A stretch of 64,000 nucleotides of DNA from Himantopus leucocephalus. Lineage: Eukaryota > Chordata > Aves > Charadriiformes > Recurvirostridae. The notes below the pieces were generated by a model. It did no database searches. It saw only the letters and a list, made by a program, of their open reading frames with translations, and was not told the origin of the DNA. Where the stretch lies: NCBI GenBank assembly GCA_003993805.1, contig RSEF01000004.1:17783589-17847588 (forward strand), given 5' to 3'. Positions 36,396 to 47,900 of the stretch are shown one piece after another (the stretch's first letter is position 1; each line of letters starts with the position of its first letter). Position numbers and translations under genes: made by a program.

Positions 36396-38040
36396 CTTTG
36401 TTATAGTAGACTTTTAGAACCGTTTTCCCAACTCGCGTATCCTGCTTAGGAAGTCACACTACCCACAGTTACTTGCACACGCAGAATGTGGAGTGTGTTT
36501 CTTGGATATCTTCATCAATCAGTCCGTTATTGCAGCTGAACAGTATTCAGCACTCCAGTTGTGGCTGGTAGTGAGCCGACAAATATTCCAATTAGTTAAA
36601 AAAATAAGCATCACCAAGGTAGATCATTGTTTGTGTTCACTCTTGCTTTTCTCTGTTCAGGAAAATGACCTCCACTTATGAACACATTTTCTTTGTGGTA
36701 ACCTTGCAGTTACCTGACTTTTTCAGATTAAAAATTCCTGTTATAATATTGAGGGGGTGGGGAGAGAAAAGCCTTAGGCCAGATAGAATGAAATCCGTTT
36801 CACAGAATGGAAAAAGAAAGCTCCTTATCTTTACCCTGGTGGAACAGCAAAGAGGAATCTTTTTTTTTTTTTTTTTTTTCCTAACAGCATATACAATACA
36901 CGCTTTCAATTCAGTCAAGAATCTAGACACTTTCCCCATTTTTCTCTTTCTCTGTTGACTGCATGTTCTTTTTGCTTTTATTGGCAGCACTATAAATGTA
37001 TGAAGTGAAAGGATTTTCTGGGTCAAGTCACAGCCTCCTATTATTTCAGACAGCAGCATCATATATCTTTCCTTCTAAAATTAGTTAGGTGTCTTTTCCC
37101 TTCTTCACCTCTCCTTTGGAGGGCTATTTCAAACTCTGGAATGTGGGACTTGGAAACTGCCTTCTCTTTTCTTAGGTAAAATTTTTTGTACCTATTTGTT
37201 TTTTGTGCCAAAATTGTCCTTTAGCTTAAATACCTCTTCTTCTGTTCTGGTCTTTACTTCACATAGGATGGACTGCTCTCCCAGAGCACTCTTATCTCCA
37301 CTCAATTTTACAAGCTAAAAAAGGTTATGTAAGTACTCTGGGACAGGCACCTCCATTCCTGATCCATCTTTCTAGTCCTCCTCTAACCACAGTAATTTGT
37401 GCCCATTTTTGCCTGGACAAATAACTGAAATCATCCACAGCGTTTCATATGCTACTCCAATTAACTGATCCACTATAACCACTAACTGTCCCTTTGGATA
37501 GCTATGATGGTTCTATTGTACTCCTAAAGATGTGAGGTTAAGCTGTTCATTAGAGGATATTGTTGCACATCTGCTAACGTTCTTCCTAACCGACGTATGC
37601 TTCCTCCACACTGCAAATGCCCATCTTCTAACAGCTCTATCATATTTTCACCTTGACCACTAATTACAGTGCCATCTTTGTCTTATTTTCTATATGGCAT
37701 GTTTTGTATGCATGTTAAAATACATGTTCTTTTCAGAGAGTATTTTTTTTCCCCACTATATCTCATTCTTGAGCTTAATCTTTAATTGATCTTTAGTCTG
37801 AGCGGATCAAAAGCATTGATTACTATACAACCTCTGTTAGGTGATAATTAGTAATGTCCTCATGAACTACGGTACTTTCCCTTATGATGTTTTGAATTTT
37901 GTCAGTAAGATAATAGACTGGAATACTGAGGAATATACTAATCTGTGAGCATAATTTAATTGGATGGCATGCCTGAGCAAACCCCTTTCCCTTTGGATCT
38001 ACATGCTGTTTGAATCGTTAAAATAGAGACAGCTAAAACA
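36395..38040. other. Unique sequence, no gene seen
   Basis: AT-rich unique sequence. A run of 20 T at 36860-36879 is a simple homopolymer. A 128-codon minus frame (36676-37062) reads through that run as poly-Lys and is spurious. Confidence 0.55.
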
Positions 38041-38964
38041 GGTGCGCAGGAAGGGCATCGTCACCCCACCAGCTCAGGACGTGAGTCCAGCCGGTGGTCA
38101 TCAGCCTCCCAGGAGGAGCTCAGCTATGGTACCCACCCAGCAGGAAGCCGTGTCCTCTGCACTCAGCAGAATGGCTGTGGCGACCCAGAGCGAGCTCCCA
38201 CAGAAACGTGCGGCCGTCCCGGTGTCAGGCTGCAGGGCACGCCTGAGCCTTTTGCTGGTGACGGATGGCGGCGGTGATGAGAGTTGTGTGAGGTGTGACC
38301 AGGGGGACCTGGTGGCAGAGCTCTGTGAGGAAGTAGAAAGGTTAAGGCATATCAGGGAGTCTGAGAAAAAGACAGAGACTGGTGGAACCAACCTCTGCCC
38401 TCCCTGAGTCAGAAACAGGAACAACCACCAGAAAAAAGATCAAGGGCATCCTGTATCCTCCCCCCAGCAGGCAGAAGGCAGTAGCTTAAAGGAAAGGAGT
38501 GAACAGAGGCAAGTCCATGGTCAGGGTAGCAGGCAAACCCCCTCCTTGCCAGCTCACCTTCCCGGGTGCCTCCGTAAAACAGGCATGAGGCTCTGGATGT
38601 GGAAGGCCAGTCAATGGATGATGTGGATGATGGTCCATCTACACCAGAGGTGCTGCCAAGGTCAGAAAGACCCACATCCCATATCATGACCACCTCCACA
38701 AGGAAGAAAAGATGGGTTATAGTTGTAAGTGACTCCCTTCTGAGGGGAACAGAGGATCCAATATGCTGGACAAACCTGCCTCTTAGGGAAGTCTTCTGCC
38801 TCCCTGGAGCCTGGCTGAAAGACATCACTAGGAAACCTCCTAGCTTGGTACAGCCCTCAGACTATTACCCATTACTGCTCTCCCATGTGGGTGGTGATGA
38901 AGCTGCAACATGTAGTCCAAGGGCAATCAAAAGAAACTTCAGAGCCTTGGGAGTTAGTCAATAG
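38041..38964 (+). mobile_element. CR1 LINE 5' half (ORF1 region), 3'-truncated
   Basis: GC-rich plus-strand block whose two reading frames match the two parts of CR1 ORF1. The upstream part, in its own frame (38042-38407), has a Cys-containing segment followed by a charged helix (ELCEEVERLRHIRESEKKTE). The downstream part has the esterase-like domain. Most CR1 copies are 5'-truncated and keep the 3' end, so a copy that keeps ORF1 and lacks everything downstream is atypical. It must have lost its 3' part by deletion, rearrangement or decay. Family assignment is from recognition of the motifs. Confidence 0.85.
38599..38964 (+). pseudogene. CR1 ORF1 esterase-like domain remnant
   Basis: The frame carries the SGNH-hydrolase-type blocks of CR1 ORF1. 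VVSDSLLRGTE corresponds to the family's GDSL block with Gly replaced by Ser; the nucleophile Ser is kept. FCLPGA follows, then DYYPLLLSHVGGDEA, where the family normally has a G-x-N-D block; the Asn is lost here. The family's later His-containing block is absent because the element stops after RNFRALGVSQ. The upstream ORF1 portion is in another frame, so there is at least one frameshift. The protein is not expected to be functional. Confidence 0.82.
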
Positions 38965-41900
38965 AACACCCTGGGAAACTGCCCTTAGGACAAGGGAACT
39001 TGGTTTAAAATCCCAGACTCAGTAGGATTCTCAAAATCAATTTTCCTGTCTTCTCCCAACTCACACACATCAGTTTTTGCATAGTAAATAAAATCACACT
39101 TACGATGAAGGCAAAGTAGCTCCCCCACATGCGGATTCTGTAACAGAAGGCAACTGGTTTCTGGAGTTTAATGCATTTAGTTAACATACATGACAACAGT
39201 CAGCCCAAAGTGTGAAACTGCCATGTTTTTTTCAGGAGGTGGCTGATCATGTGATAAATAACATTTACACTTGGATTCTGCCAGAGGCTGCAGTGGACAG
39301 TTGTGCAGCATTTGACAGTCTTCATATAAAACAAACAAAACACAAAAATCTAATGGTTAACTAACTAACCTCATCAACGTGTTGTCAAAGAGAAGTTCCA
39401 GGAAAGACAGCTGATGCTGTGGGACAACAGGCATGTAGGCAGTTCTTCTGGGGTTACCCATGAGACAGTATAGTACCTTGCATAAATATGCCTTTGACAG
39501 AAGGAAATTGATTTGATTATGCTTGATATCTTCACCCAGTCCTCACTACTAAATTCCTGGAAGTTTCTTTTCTTGTTGTTTTTTGGCACTTTGTGCACTT
39601 TGTTGCTACATCCCCCTAATGCCACCTGGTTTCTTACAAGCCTTAGTATCAAGACTGAAATGCCATTCTTACTTTTTGAAATATTATCAAAGGCTAAAGT
39701 ACTTCAGCGATCAATGCATGCATTTTTGTTCTTCAAACCTACTCCTCTTCTTTTTAGGCAAAGTTCATGTATCTGTAGGGCAAACATTTTTTAAGAGTTG
39801 TGAAGTGTTTCCAAGAAATTATGGACCATCATTAGTGTTTAACTAATTTTTTTTTTCCACCTTCTGGTATTACTTGTTTCCTTTTCTGTCTTTCCTTTTG
39901 TACTGTGTCTGTATGTTTGCATGCAATGAATATGACAAACTCCTACTGAGTTATATTAAGCGTTATCATCTAGCTATCCAAATACAGGATTGCAAGGAGA
40001 TCCAAGAGCCAACCAGTTCTGTTGATAGCTCGATGCAGACCTTCTCTGCTGTCTCATACAAGCCGGTTAAGTTCCATAGTATCCATCTGTAAGATGAGGC
40101 AAAAAGACACTGTATGATGTGAGACAACTAAGACAATAAGGTATTATTGACAAAATTTGTCCCATATTAATCACTGTAGTGAGAGAACCTGGATGTCTGT
40201 AGCTATACATTAACAGGCGTAGCAAAGACTGGAACCTATTGTTGAGACTTCCTGAGCCATGTAACTTGCCAAGTTATATGATTCTGATTTTTAGCTGCTT
40301 ATCATTTTCAAAGATATTAACTGTTTATTCTGAGGTTTTTTCCATACTCAACCTCTGCTTTTGTTTAATGAGGGCATTTTCTGTTTCCTACAGGTTTTGG
40401 GTTCTTTTTTGTATTGTTGTGTTTGTTGGTTTGTGGTATTTTTGATGGGGTGGGGAAGAGTACGGATAGGGGTAAACAAGCAGAGAGATCCAAACAGTAT
40501 GAAGTATACTAGAACATAATCAAAGATGCACGTTTAAGGAGTCAGAAAAATACCAGTTGTTGATACATCTGGAATTTGCAGTTTAATATATGCACTCAGT
40601 TGTATCCTTTGCTCTCAAGATGGTCTGCATATTGCCCGTAGCGTTATGATGGAGCTACCCAGACATCCAGAGCCCTGAGGTGGCGCTTCAAGAGCTTTCT
40701 TTGAAGTGAGCAGCTTCAAAATGCACCAGAAGGCCCCTGGTCTTTGAAGCTGTATTTTACTAGAACATAAAATAAGCTGGTTAGAGGTAGCTTTTTAAAG
40801 AGAAAAAAATCCTCTGATCTTTTGGACAGGACAGACCAAGTTAAGAAGACTTTAAAATAAACCTCTCTTCCCATTGCAATATCTATTACAGGCAGATTAT
40901 TTCAAGGAAGTTGGAAAGACTTTGTACAATTCTTGCTCATCAAACTGTATCCTAATCGGGCATCGGTGAGTCTTCTATGGCTCAGGAGAGCTAAGAATCT
41001 CTAAACATGCTCAAAAATAGCTTGTGTGTATCACATTTTTACATTCGTACATATTTAACATCAAGTTTTGCTAGGACTAGGAGTGACTGCTTGTGTCAAG
41101 TAGGTGGAAATCTCCTTTTGAAGGCATAAAGCATCCATTTTGTAGCAACACAGAGCCATTAGATATCAACTTCACAGTGTCTGCATAGTGTATATATTAT
41201 GCAAAAGTGGCTTCAGGCAAGTGTAATTTTTTTAGAAGGAATTCCATCTATTGACAAGAATTAAACATATATCTGACAAAGCAATTTCTTTTTTAAGAGT
41301 ATGTTAAAGATGCTCGGTGACTTGGAAGATTAGAATGAGTCATCAGGGAGAGAGATCAGCAGCTAGACAATGGAATTAGAGTAGGTGCTGAATTTATTTA
41401 TATCATGATATGCGGTTCAGTACATGGATTTACATCTTCTTCACATATGGGGGGTGTTCTGGTAAATATTGAGGCGATACTAAACATACGCTTTTTCTCT
41501 CTGAAATGATTGGACTTGCACTGTTGAATCATTTCAGTGAAGAAACCACCACAGTGTAATTGTACATGTATTTTTAGAGCATGATCCCATAGACAGCTGA
41601 AGGGTTTCTTTCAAGACAGCTTTCTAATATGAAAGAAATGTCTTTAAACTGAGAGAAGCAGTTAGATATGAAACCATTTTTTTGTGCATAACCTTCAGTT
41701 TTTATTAAAGCCTCTTTTTTTTTTGCTGCGTTTACAAGCTAAACCAGCTGTGAAAGGTGCAAGCATATAGTTTGTATTCAGCAAAGATCTGTCATTTTGT
41801 GCTTACTGCAAGGCAAATGGCTCTGCCAGTTGGGGCTACAATTTATCAAGCTGGCAGAGTGACAATTTTCATTGCTCTTGAAAATTTATCATGGATAGTC

Positions 41901-43127
41901 ATTTTTGAAGGGTTGACTCTTTTGTTTAAGCAGGCTTTTTATATTTAGACTTATCAAAATGGCAATTATTAATGCCATTAACCCATGAGGCAAAGATCAG
42001 TTTTGTCCCTGGAACCTTGAGTATGTCTTCTTGACACAGAGATTTATCTGCTTCTGTGGCTTCCAGGGTTTGTAGGTTTAAAGAACAGATGTAATATAAC
42101 AAAACACTGTCTCCCTAAAGAACAATGAAAGTCATTTTCATCCCAGCTGTTTTAACAGGAAAGCGGGGTAAACGGGAGGAGAAAAAGGTAAAATATTAAA
42201 TATTAATGGTCAAAATTATTTTTATGGTTTTTGTTCTGACTTCCTCTCTTGTCCTCAGAGGCTTAAAGACTGACTTGCTTTGAGAGAGTTAGTAACATCT
42301 CTATAACTACTGCTCATCAATAAGGCTCACTCTTTCACGTTGCATTGTAGACAATAATTCCACAGTACCAGCAATGAGTGGATTTAGACACAGTTCTGTG
42401 AAGTATTAAGTGGCTCCCTGGAGACAATGAGCATCCTCAGCCTTCAGTGATCCAAATGGAAGGAGAAAGCATTGCGTGTCCTGCAGGCTCAGGACCATAG
42501 GAAGCTTTGCTGGTGGAGCAGACCGTCTAAAATCTGGTGTCAAAGGGAGGATTGTCTGATGTGATATAATTTGCTAAAAGTCATAGTTGTCACTGTAGGT
42601 ATCTGCATTTGCATTTCCCCATGCTAAAGTAAGCTCTGTCTATGTCAGTTAAAAGCAAGTGTTCTACAGTAAAAGAGGTATGTACATATATGGTTCCACC
42701 ACTATTAGAAAGAAAAATTGAGTAGTGTCTTAACTCAGAGCAGAAACTGTCCCGTCTCACCAATTTACTTAAAATTGTGTTCTCTTTTCTTTACGAAAAG
42801 GTAACATTTTAACTTACTGTACAGTCAGAGTCAATACTGACTTCTACAATACTTTTTTACTGAAGCAGGTGGGATATTTCCTTACAGGATACCTGCACCT
42901 GCTGGAAGCAGGAGGCCTTACAAGGGCCAAGAGGCGCAGAGAATCCAGCTCACTCTTTCTGCCACCGCCTCAACACTATAGGGAACAACTCATTCCCCAA
43001 ATAATTATTTCAACATCTGAGTTGTTTTACTGTCTTTTTTTAAAAAAATTCAGTTTCCAAAACTCCTGAACGGCTCTAATCAGGACGTAAATCAGAGAGT
43101 CTAACACAGAGCAGCTGAGAAATGAAC
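38965..43127. other. Unique AT-rich sequence, no gene seen
   Basis: About 4.2 kb without recognised repeats or exons. Plus frames at 39513-39846 and 40239-40445 have no known domain. A small perfect inverted repeat at 41.8 kb is listed separately. Confidence 0.55.
41821..41859 (+). other. Short hairpin-forming inverted repeat
   Basis: CTCTGCCAG (41821-41829) and its exact complement CTGGCAGAG (41851-41859) could pair with a 21-base loop. The stem is too short for a typical microRNA precursor and could be chance. Confidence 0.4.
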
Positions 43128-43680
43128 GTGTGCCGAGGCCCATGAGCTGGGCGCACACCAACATGGCGGCCCCTGCCCAGGCGGCCACACCGTGCAGCCG
43201 CTGTAGCTGGCAGCAGGGCTCTCCCTGCCGTTTTCCTGACTGTCTTTTTTTTTTTTTTTTTCTTCCTTTCACTGTCTAAAGCGTCTCCCATTGAGGTTTT
43301 TGTAACTACCGCCACACCTCACTGACTGAAATCCCCCATTCCTCAGAAACACTACGTGAGAGCTGCTTCTGCGCAGCTTCCTGAGGGGCGTGGGCCGGCT
43401 CCGAGAGCTCCCGAGCCCTCAATGAAGGGGACAAACACCCGCCCGGGGTCGGGGGGGGCGACGGCCACCGCCTCGATGGTTTCAAAACTGTGTCAGAAAT
43501 GGCGCCCCGCAGGAGGCGGTGGCAGCGCGGCCAAGGCGGGCCGGGCGATGGGGGGGGGCGGTGCCCAGCCGTGAGGGGGCGGGCGGGAAGCGGCGGCCGT
43601 GGAGGGGCGGGAGGGCGACGGTGCGGTAGGCGTTTGCGTGCACGGAAAGGAGCGGCTGGAGGGAAAACAGAACAAAAGCT
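43128..43680 (+). promoter_or_regulatory. CpG island, probable promoter
   Basis: The only CpG-dense block of the window. A moderate part (43128-43230) precedes a T run (43245-43261), then comes a very GC-rich core (about 43370-43670). The core has Sp1-type GC boxes (GGGGGCGGG at 43575-43583, GGGGCGGG at 43604-43611) and G runs able to form a quadruplex (43538-43558). There is no TATA box, as is typical for island promoters. Downstream splice signals (donor at 43728, acceptor at 43996) point to plus-strand transcription. A bidirectional promoter is possible because a Kozak-type ATG also lies on the minus strand at 43164. The start site cannot be placed from sequence alone. Confidence 0.75.
43160..43171 (+). 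promoter_or_regulatory. YY1-type motif
   Basis: AACATGGCGGCC fits the YY1 consensus AAnATGGCGGC. In vertebrate island promoters this motif often sits just downstream of the start site in sense orientation. Its own ATG (43163) opens only 38 codons before a stop at 43277 and could act as an upstream frame. Confidence 0.6.
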
Positions 43681-43727
43681 GACAGGAAATCGGTGGTTTA
43701 ACGCTAAATAAGTAGGAAAAAATGTTG
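43373..43727 (+). other. Candidate first exon from the CpG island
   Basis: The GC-rich core is followed by TGTTG|GTAAGTCAG, a strong donor with the intron starting at 43728. A first, mainly untranslated exon from somewhere in the island to 43727 would be a normal arrangement. The left end given is only the edge of the GC-rich core. Frames through the core are low-complexity Gly/Ala/Arg and are not taken as coding. Confidence 0.4.
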
Positions 43728-43996
43728 GTAAGTCAGAATGCCTAAACGTACTATAGGGTTGAAGACAGGATTTATCTCACGCTAATGGCCACCGATAGCT
43801 GATACTAAAGATACTAGCTGATACCAAAATTGGGAATAAAACTCATCTGTGTGTGGAAAGTAAACCTCAAAATAACTTTAAAAAAGTTTGGTTTTTCTTA
43901 AAGGAGAAAAAAAACACTTTTCATAACTTGTTACAAATGCTAGTGTAAATTGTCTGTTAAGGCACAGTTTAAAAATGGGCCCATTTCTCCCTGCAG

Positions 43997-44340
43997 CCCC
44001 GTTCCCAGTAGCCACCATGGCGTGCCCGTGTGGCGAGCAGTGCCTGCTCTTTCTAAAGCCCAGTCAACAGGGACAAGTTACAAGAAAATTTCATGGCAGG
44101 AGTAGGCTATTTTCACTATCAAATATGGGAAGCTTCGAAAAGTTCATCCAAAGTTACGCGGGAAGTCCAGGTATAATACAGATTTGCCTCAGGGGTTGCC
44201 ATTGGCAGTGGGAAAAGATATGCCAGAGGGGTATGGCCATCTGGGCGCCCATCCTTCACCCGGCGCACAACCACCCTTCACACCTGCAGCGTGCACGCAT
44301 CTTTAGGCTTCCCAGTAGTAGGCACTTCATAGACTTGTAG
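43997..44340 (+). CDS. Candidate second exon with Kozak ATG, unknown protein
   Basis: The acceptor TTTCTCCCTGCAG ends at 43996, 268 bp after the donor of the presumed first exon. The ATG at 44017 has an ideal Kozak context (GCCACCATGG) and opens 107 codons, starting MACPCGEQCLLFLKPSQQGQ, to TAG at 44338. A weaker donor, TCCAG|GTATAA (intron from 44171), would instead end the exon after 51 codons. If that donor is unused, the stop codon is supplied by the tail of the CR1 that begins about 44328. The N-terminus has three Cys in nine residues. I recognise no family. It could be a small lineage-specific protein, the start of a longer spliced gene, or a non-coding exon. Confidence 0.35.
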
Positions 44341-44994
44341 AATAATTTGGGTTCAAAGGGATCTTCAAAGGTCATCTAGTCCAACCCCCCTGCAAGGAGC
44401 AGGGACATCTTCAACAAGGTCAGGTTGCTCAGAGCCCCGTCCAACCTGACCGTGAATGTCTTCAGGGATGGGGCATCTACCACCTCTCTGGGCAACCTGT
44501 TCCAGTGTCTCACCATCCTCACAGTAAAGAATTTTTTCCTAATATCTAATCTAAATCTCTTCTCTTTCAGTTTAAAACTATTACACCTCATCCTGTCTCT
44601 ACACTCGCTGACAGAGAGTCCTCCCCTTCTTTCCTGTAGGCCCCTTTAGGTACTGGAAGGCTGCAATAAAGTCTCCATGGAGCCTTCTCCAGGCTGAACA
44701 ACCCCAACTCTCTCAGCCTGCCCTCATAAGCAGAGGTGCTCCAGCCCTCTGATCATCTTTGTGGCCCTCCTCTGGACCCACTCCAACAGGTCCACGTCTT
44801 TCCTCTGCTGAAGGCCCCAGAGCGGGATGCAGTACTCCAGGTGTTGGTATCATAAGAGCTGAGTAGAGGGGCAGAATCACCTCCCTCAACCTGCTGGCCA
44901 TGCTTCTTTTGATGCAGCCCAGGATGCAGTTGGCTTTCTGGGCTGCAAGTGCACATCGCTGGGTCATGTCCAGCTTTTCATCCAACAGTCCCCC
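44328..44994 (-). mobile_element. CR1 LINE, 0.67 kb 5'-truncated copy
   Basis: Minus-strand CR1 with a diverged 3' end (CATAGACTTGTAGAATAATT) at 44328. It shares its 3' region with the 34.7 kb copy (CAGGTTGCTCAGAGCCCCGT, GGGATGGGGCATCTACCACC). It encodes the ORF2 C-terminus (RKKFFTVRMVRHWNRLPREV, minus frame 44591-44376) and, in another frame, [18 protein letters not shown] and REVILPLYSAL, so it is frameshifted. Its 5' end at about 44994 falls inside ORF2 (LLDEKLDM). It is older than the 34.7 kb copy, judging by the degraded octamer end. Confidence 0.95.
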
Positions 44995-47900
44995 ACTTGT
45001 TATGAAATAGTTGCATGTTCCTGATATGGGGCTGGGTTTTCTCCAAACAGTGTGAGGAAAACTCTGCAGCAGGTTAAAACTCCCCACGGTAGTTTACTGA
45101 GAACACCACTCTTGAAGCAAAGTAAATTGGCCTAAGAGGAGCTCTGTGCTGCTACGGCTATTTTAGGTACCAAAGTATCTAGTTTGAAAGCTTGATAACT
45201 TGTGTGACAGGTATATTGCAGGTTTCTTCCCCATAGTGAGTTTACAGCCTGAACTGATACATGTAGAAAGTAGCTGAGAACAAATGGGAGGAATCTTGTT
45301 TCCTGTGTATTATTTTTATTTCCATTTGCTTAGATGGATGTTTTCTGTTCTGTCCTTCCATAGGCAGTGTGTCTGAGGTGATGGAGGCAGAGGAAAGGAG
45401 TGCTTACTGAACCTCTCTGTTATTCACAGTAGTGATTTTTTTAATGATTATTTGAAAGCATTGATGTTATAATCACAGACTATCTTCTGTGTTGTAACAG
45501 GAGAGTAGTCTCAGCAGCCAATCACACTTGTGTAAGAAATGCCATATGGACAGGTTTTGCCTGGATTTTAATAATACATTATCATTGTAATTTCAATTTT
45601 GACAGGAAAAAATATAAAGAAATCAGTTTAGGTTACAGGACATTCACTCCTGAAACCTGTGTACTTGATTCCCCTTTCTCTCAGAGCAGCAAAGATCTGA
45701 AGAGATTGTTCTAAAGATAACTCCCATAAAATTGGTATTAAGAAAGAATAGAATCAAGCTCATTATCTTGGCAGGAGGAGGAATAATATTTGGCTGGTAT
45801 TTGTCTCCTTTACTGTTTGACATAGAGAGTTACACAGCTTGACACTTTTCAGAGTGTAAGAGCCTTTGGTTAATCTGACCTGTATAAATCTCCTACTTCG
45901 CACAAGGCAGCAGTCGTGAAATAATTGCAGAAGTATTCATGGGATACTTTGCTGGCCCTTAGAGAAGGTATCCAATGGGAGGCAGAGGCAGGTTATCTCG
46001 CACAAGACAGATGCTAGTGTTAAATGCCATTACCAAAGAAGTTGATAAAGTTTTAGTGTAATAAGAGGGCAAGCACTTGATTTTTCAGAAAATCTTGTCA
46101 TATTGAAAAAGCACATAATTTTTTTCTGCTTTAGATTATGAAAATTACTGGGTTTTAATAGGTGCCCCAAACCATCTTTTAATAACATGGTTTCACCCCA
46201 TTAAGAATTTAATCCCTGTAAATAAACACCTCATGTTTTCAGAATCTTGCATATAACCAAATTAATCACAAGTTTGAAACGTATTGATATTTATCAGAAA
46301 CGAGGAGAGTTACAGCACAGTATGTTTTCACATTCCCTGCATCAAGTATTAATCTATCTAAAAGAAATGCTTGTATTCCCTCAATCCTTAGAGATGTCCG
46401 CATGATAGCAAACAGGAAATCACAGGAAATAAATATCCAGGGAACTAAACTGAACTTTTCCTTGTGGGATCTGTAGACAGCATTATTATTCGGACCAGCT
46501 AGGAGGTCTCTCTGGACCTTCTAATGCTGCATTCTCACTCCTCAGCCAAACAGAAATTGCCCTCTTCTAAGTCGCTAATGGCTTCTCTTGGTTTACTTAC
46601 GAAGTGTCTTCTCCATGCTTCATCTTATCTCCTTCACTTTTCTATGAATACTAGACTGCTTTTGGACAGAAAAGTTACTTGGACACAATAGTGTCCACAC
46701 AACACACTGTATTCAACTAGCACACTAGCTGCGAATTACAGTGCCATGTTTCAGTCTTTCATCAACATCTTAACTTTATTGTTTATGAATAGTTCAAACA
46801 GCTTTTCTGGTACTCAGTCTCCATTGCTCCTTTTCTGTCCCAGTCCTCTTTTTCTCTCAGAGTATCATATTTGTAGTGTCTGTTGTGTTTTTCCTCCTTT
46901 TTTCCATTACTGTATGTACCCTGCATGGTCAGTGAGCTCTACACCAGTTCATGGGTCCCACAGTTTGAATAAAGCTAACAGAGTTCTAGCATTAAATGTC
47001 AGATTGTAAAGCAAAACACTAGTAATTAATAGAGCTGAGGCCTGCAAGAAAAGGGAGTTTGTAACATCCAAAGGGAATTAATTTGTCAGATATGTCTAAC
47101 CTTGCATTTCTGAGAATGTCATCTGAGAATAATGCTCATCTAAACTAGAATTTGAACAAAAGTTAACAATCAACCGAATTAACTGGCACAGATTCAAAGA
47201 GAAGATCTTATCCTTTCCAAAAGATATGACAGCATCACCTTGATTGTCTCTGAAAAGCTTTCAACATTAATAATGATAAGGACTTGTTAGGAACTCAGAA
47301 TCGAAATCTCTTAACTCCTGTGTTATATTTGGCCCCTTTCTCTAAAATCTATTGAATTAAAGTACCAAGAAGTGAAGGCTTGGGAATAGTGTTGTATTCG
47401 GCATCTATTTCTGTGGCTTAGGTCTGTCTTTACTGAAAGCTGACATGAACACAACAGTCTTAGACCTCATGGACTTAGAATAAAACAAGGTTCTGTGAGA
47501 TCTTTCAGTAGTAGCAGTGTAATTAATGTAGAGGTAAGTCCTGACACTGGACAGGAGTTACACCCTATTTAATGCTTTGGGATTTGGAGCTAAGTAATAA
47601 CTACTTTCTGTCTTGCATGTTTTCTGAAGTTAATGATGGGGGTTGTCTGTTTTGATGAAATACCATTATCAACCTGTTCAGTGTGGTGTGGTTCTTTCTT
47701 TTTTTAAAAAAAAGCTTTTTCTTCATATTAATTTTGATTATGGGTTCTCATATAGCTATAAAGTGTAATATTTACAATATTTACAATATTTACTTTTTCA
47801 TACACGGGACAGAAAATGTCAGATTGACTTAAGGGTTGTTCTTTACTAGATTTCCTTTGGGTTCCTCTTTAAGTGAGATAGATGTGAGCTGTTTCTAATG

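Noticed and set aside
36676..37062. 128-codon minus frame
   Set aside because: It runs through a poly-T tract read as poly-Lys; there is no other evidence.
38101..38828. Minus-strand frames of 107 and 139 codons
   Set aside because: They are antisense shadows of the CR1 ORF1 remnant.
41821..41859. Hairpin as a microRNA precursor
   Set aside because: The 9-bp stem is too short and no longer pairing extends it.
43356..43711. Gly/Ala/Arg/Pro-rich frames in the CpG island
   Set aside because: GC-rich DNA lacks stop codons; the translations are low complexity and open on both strands.
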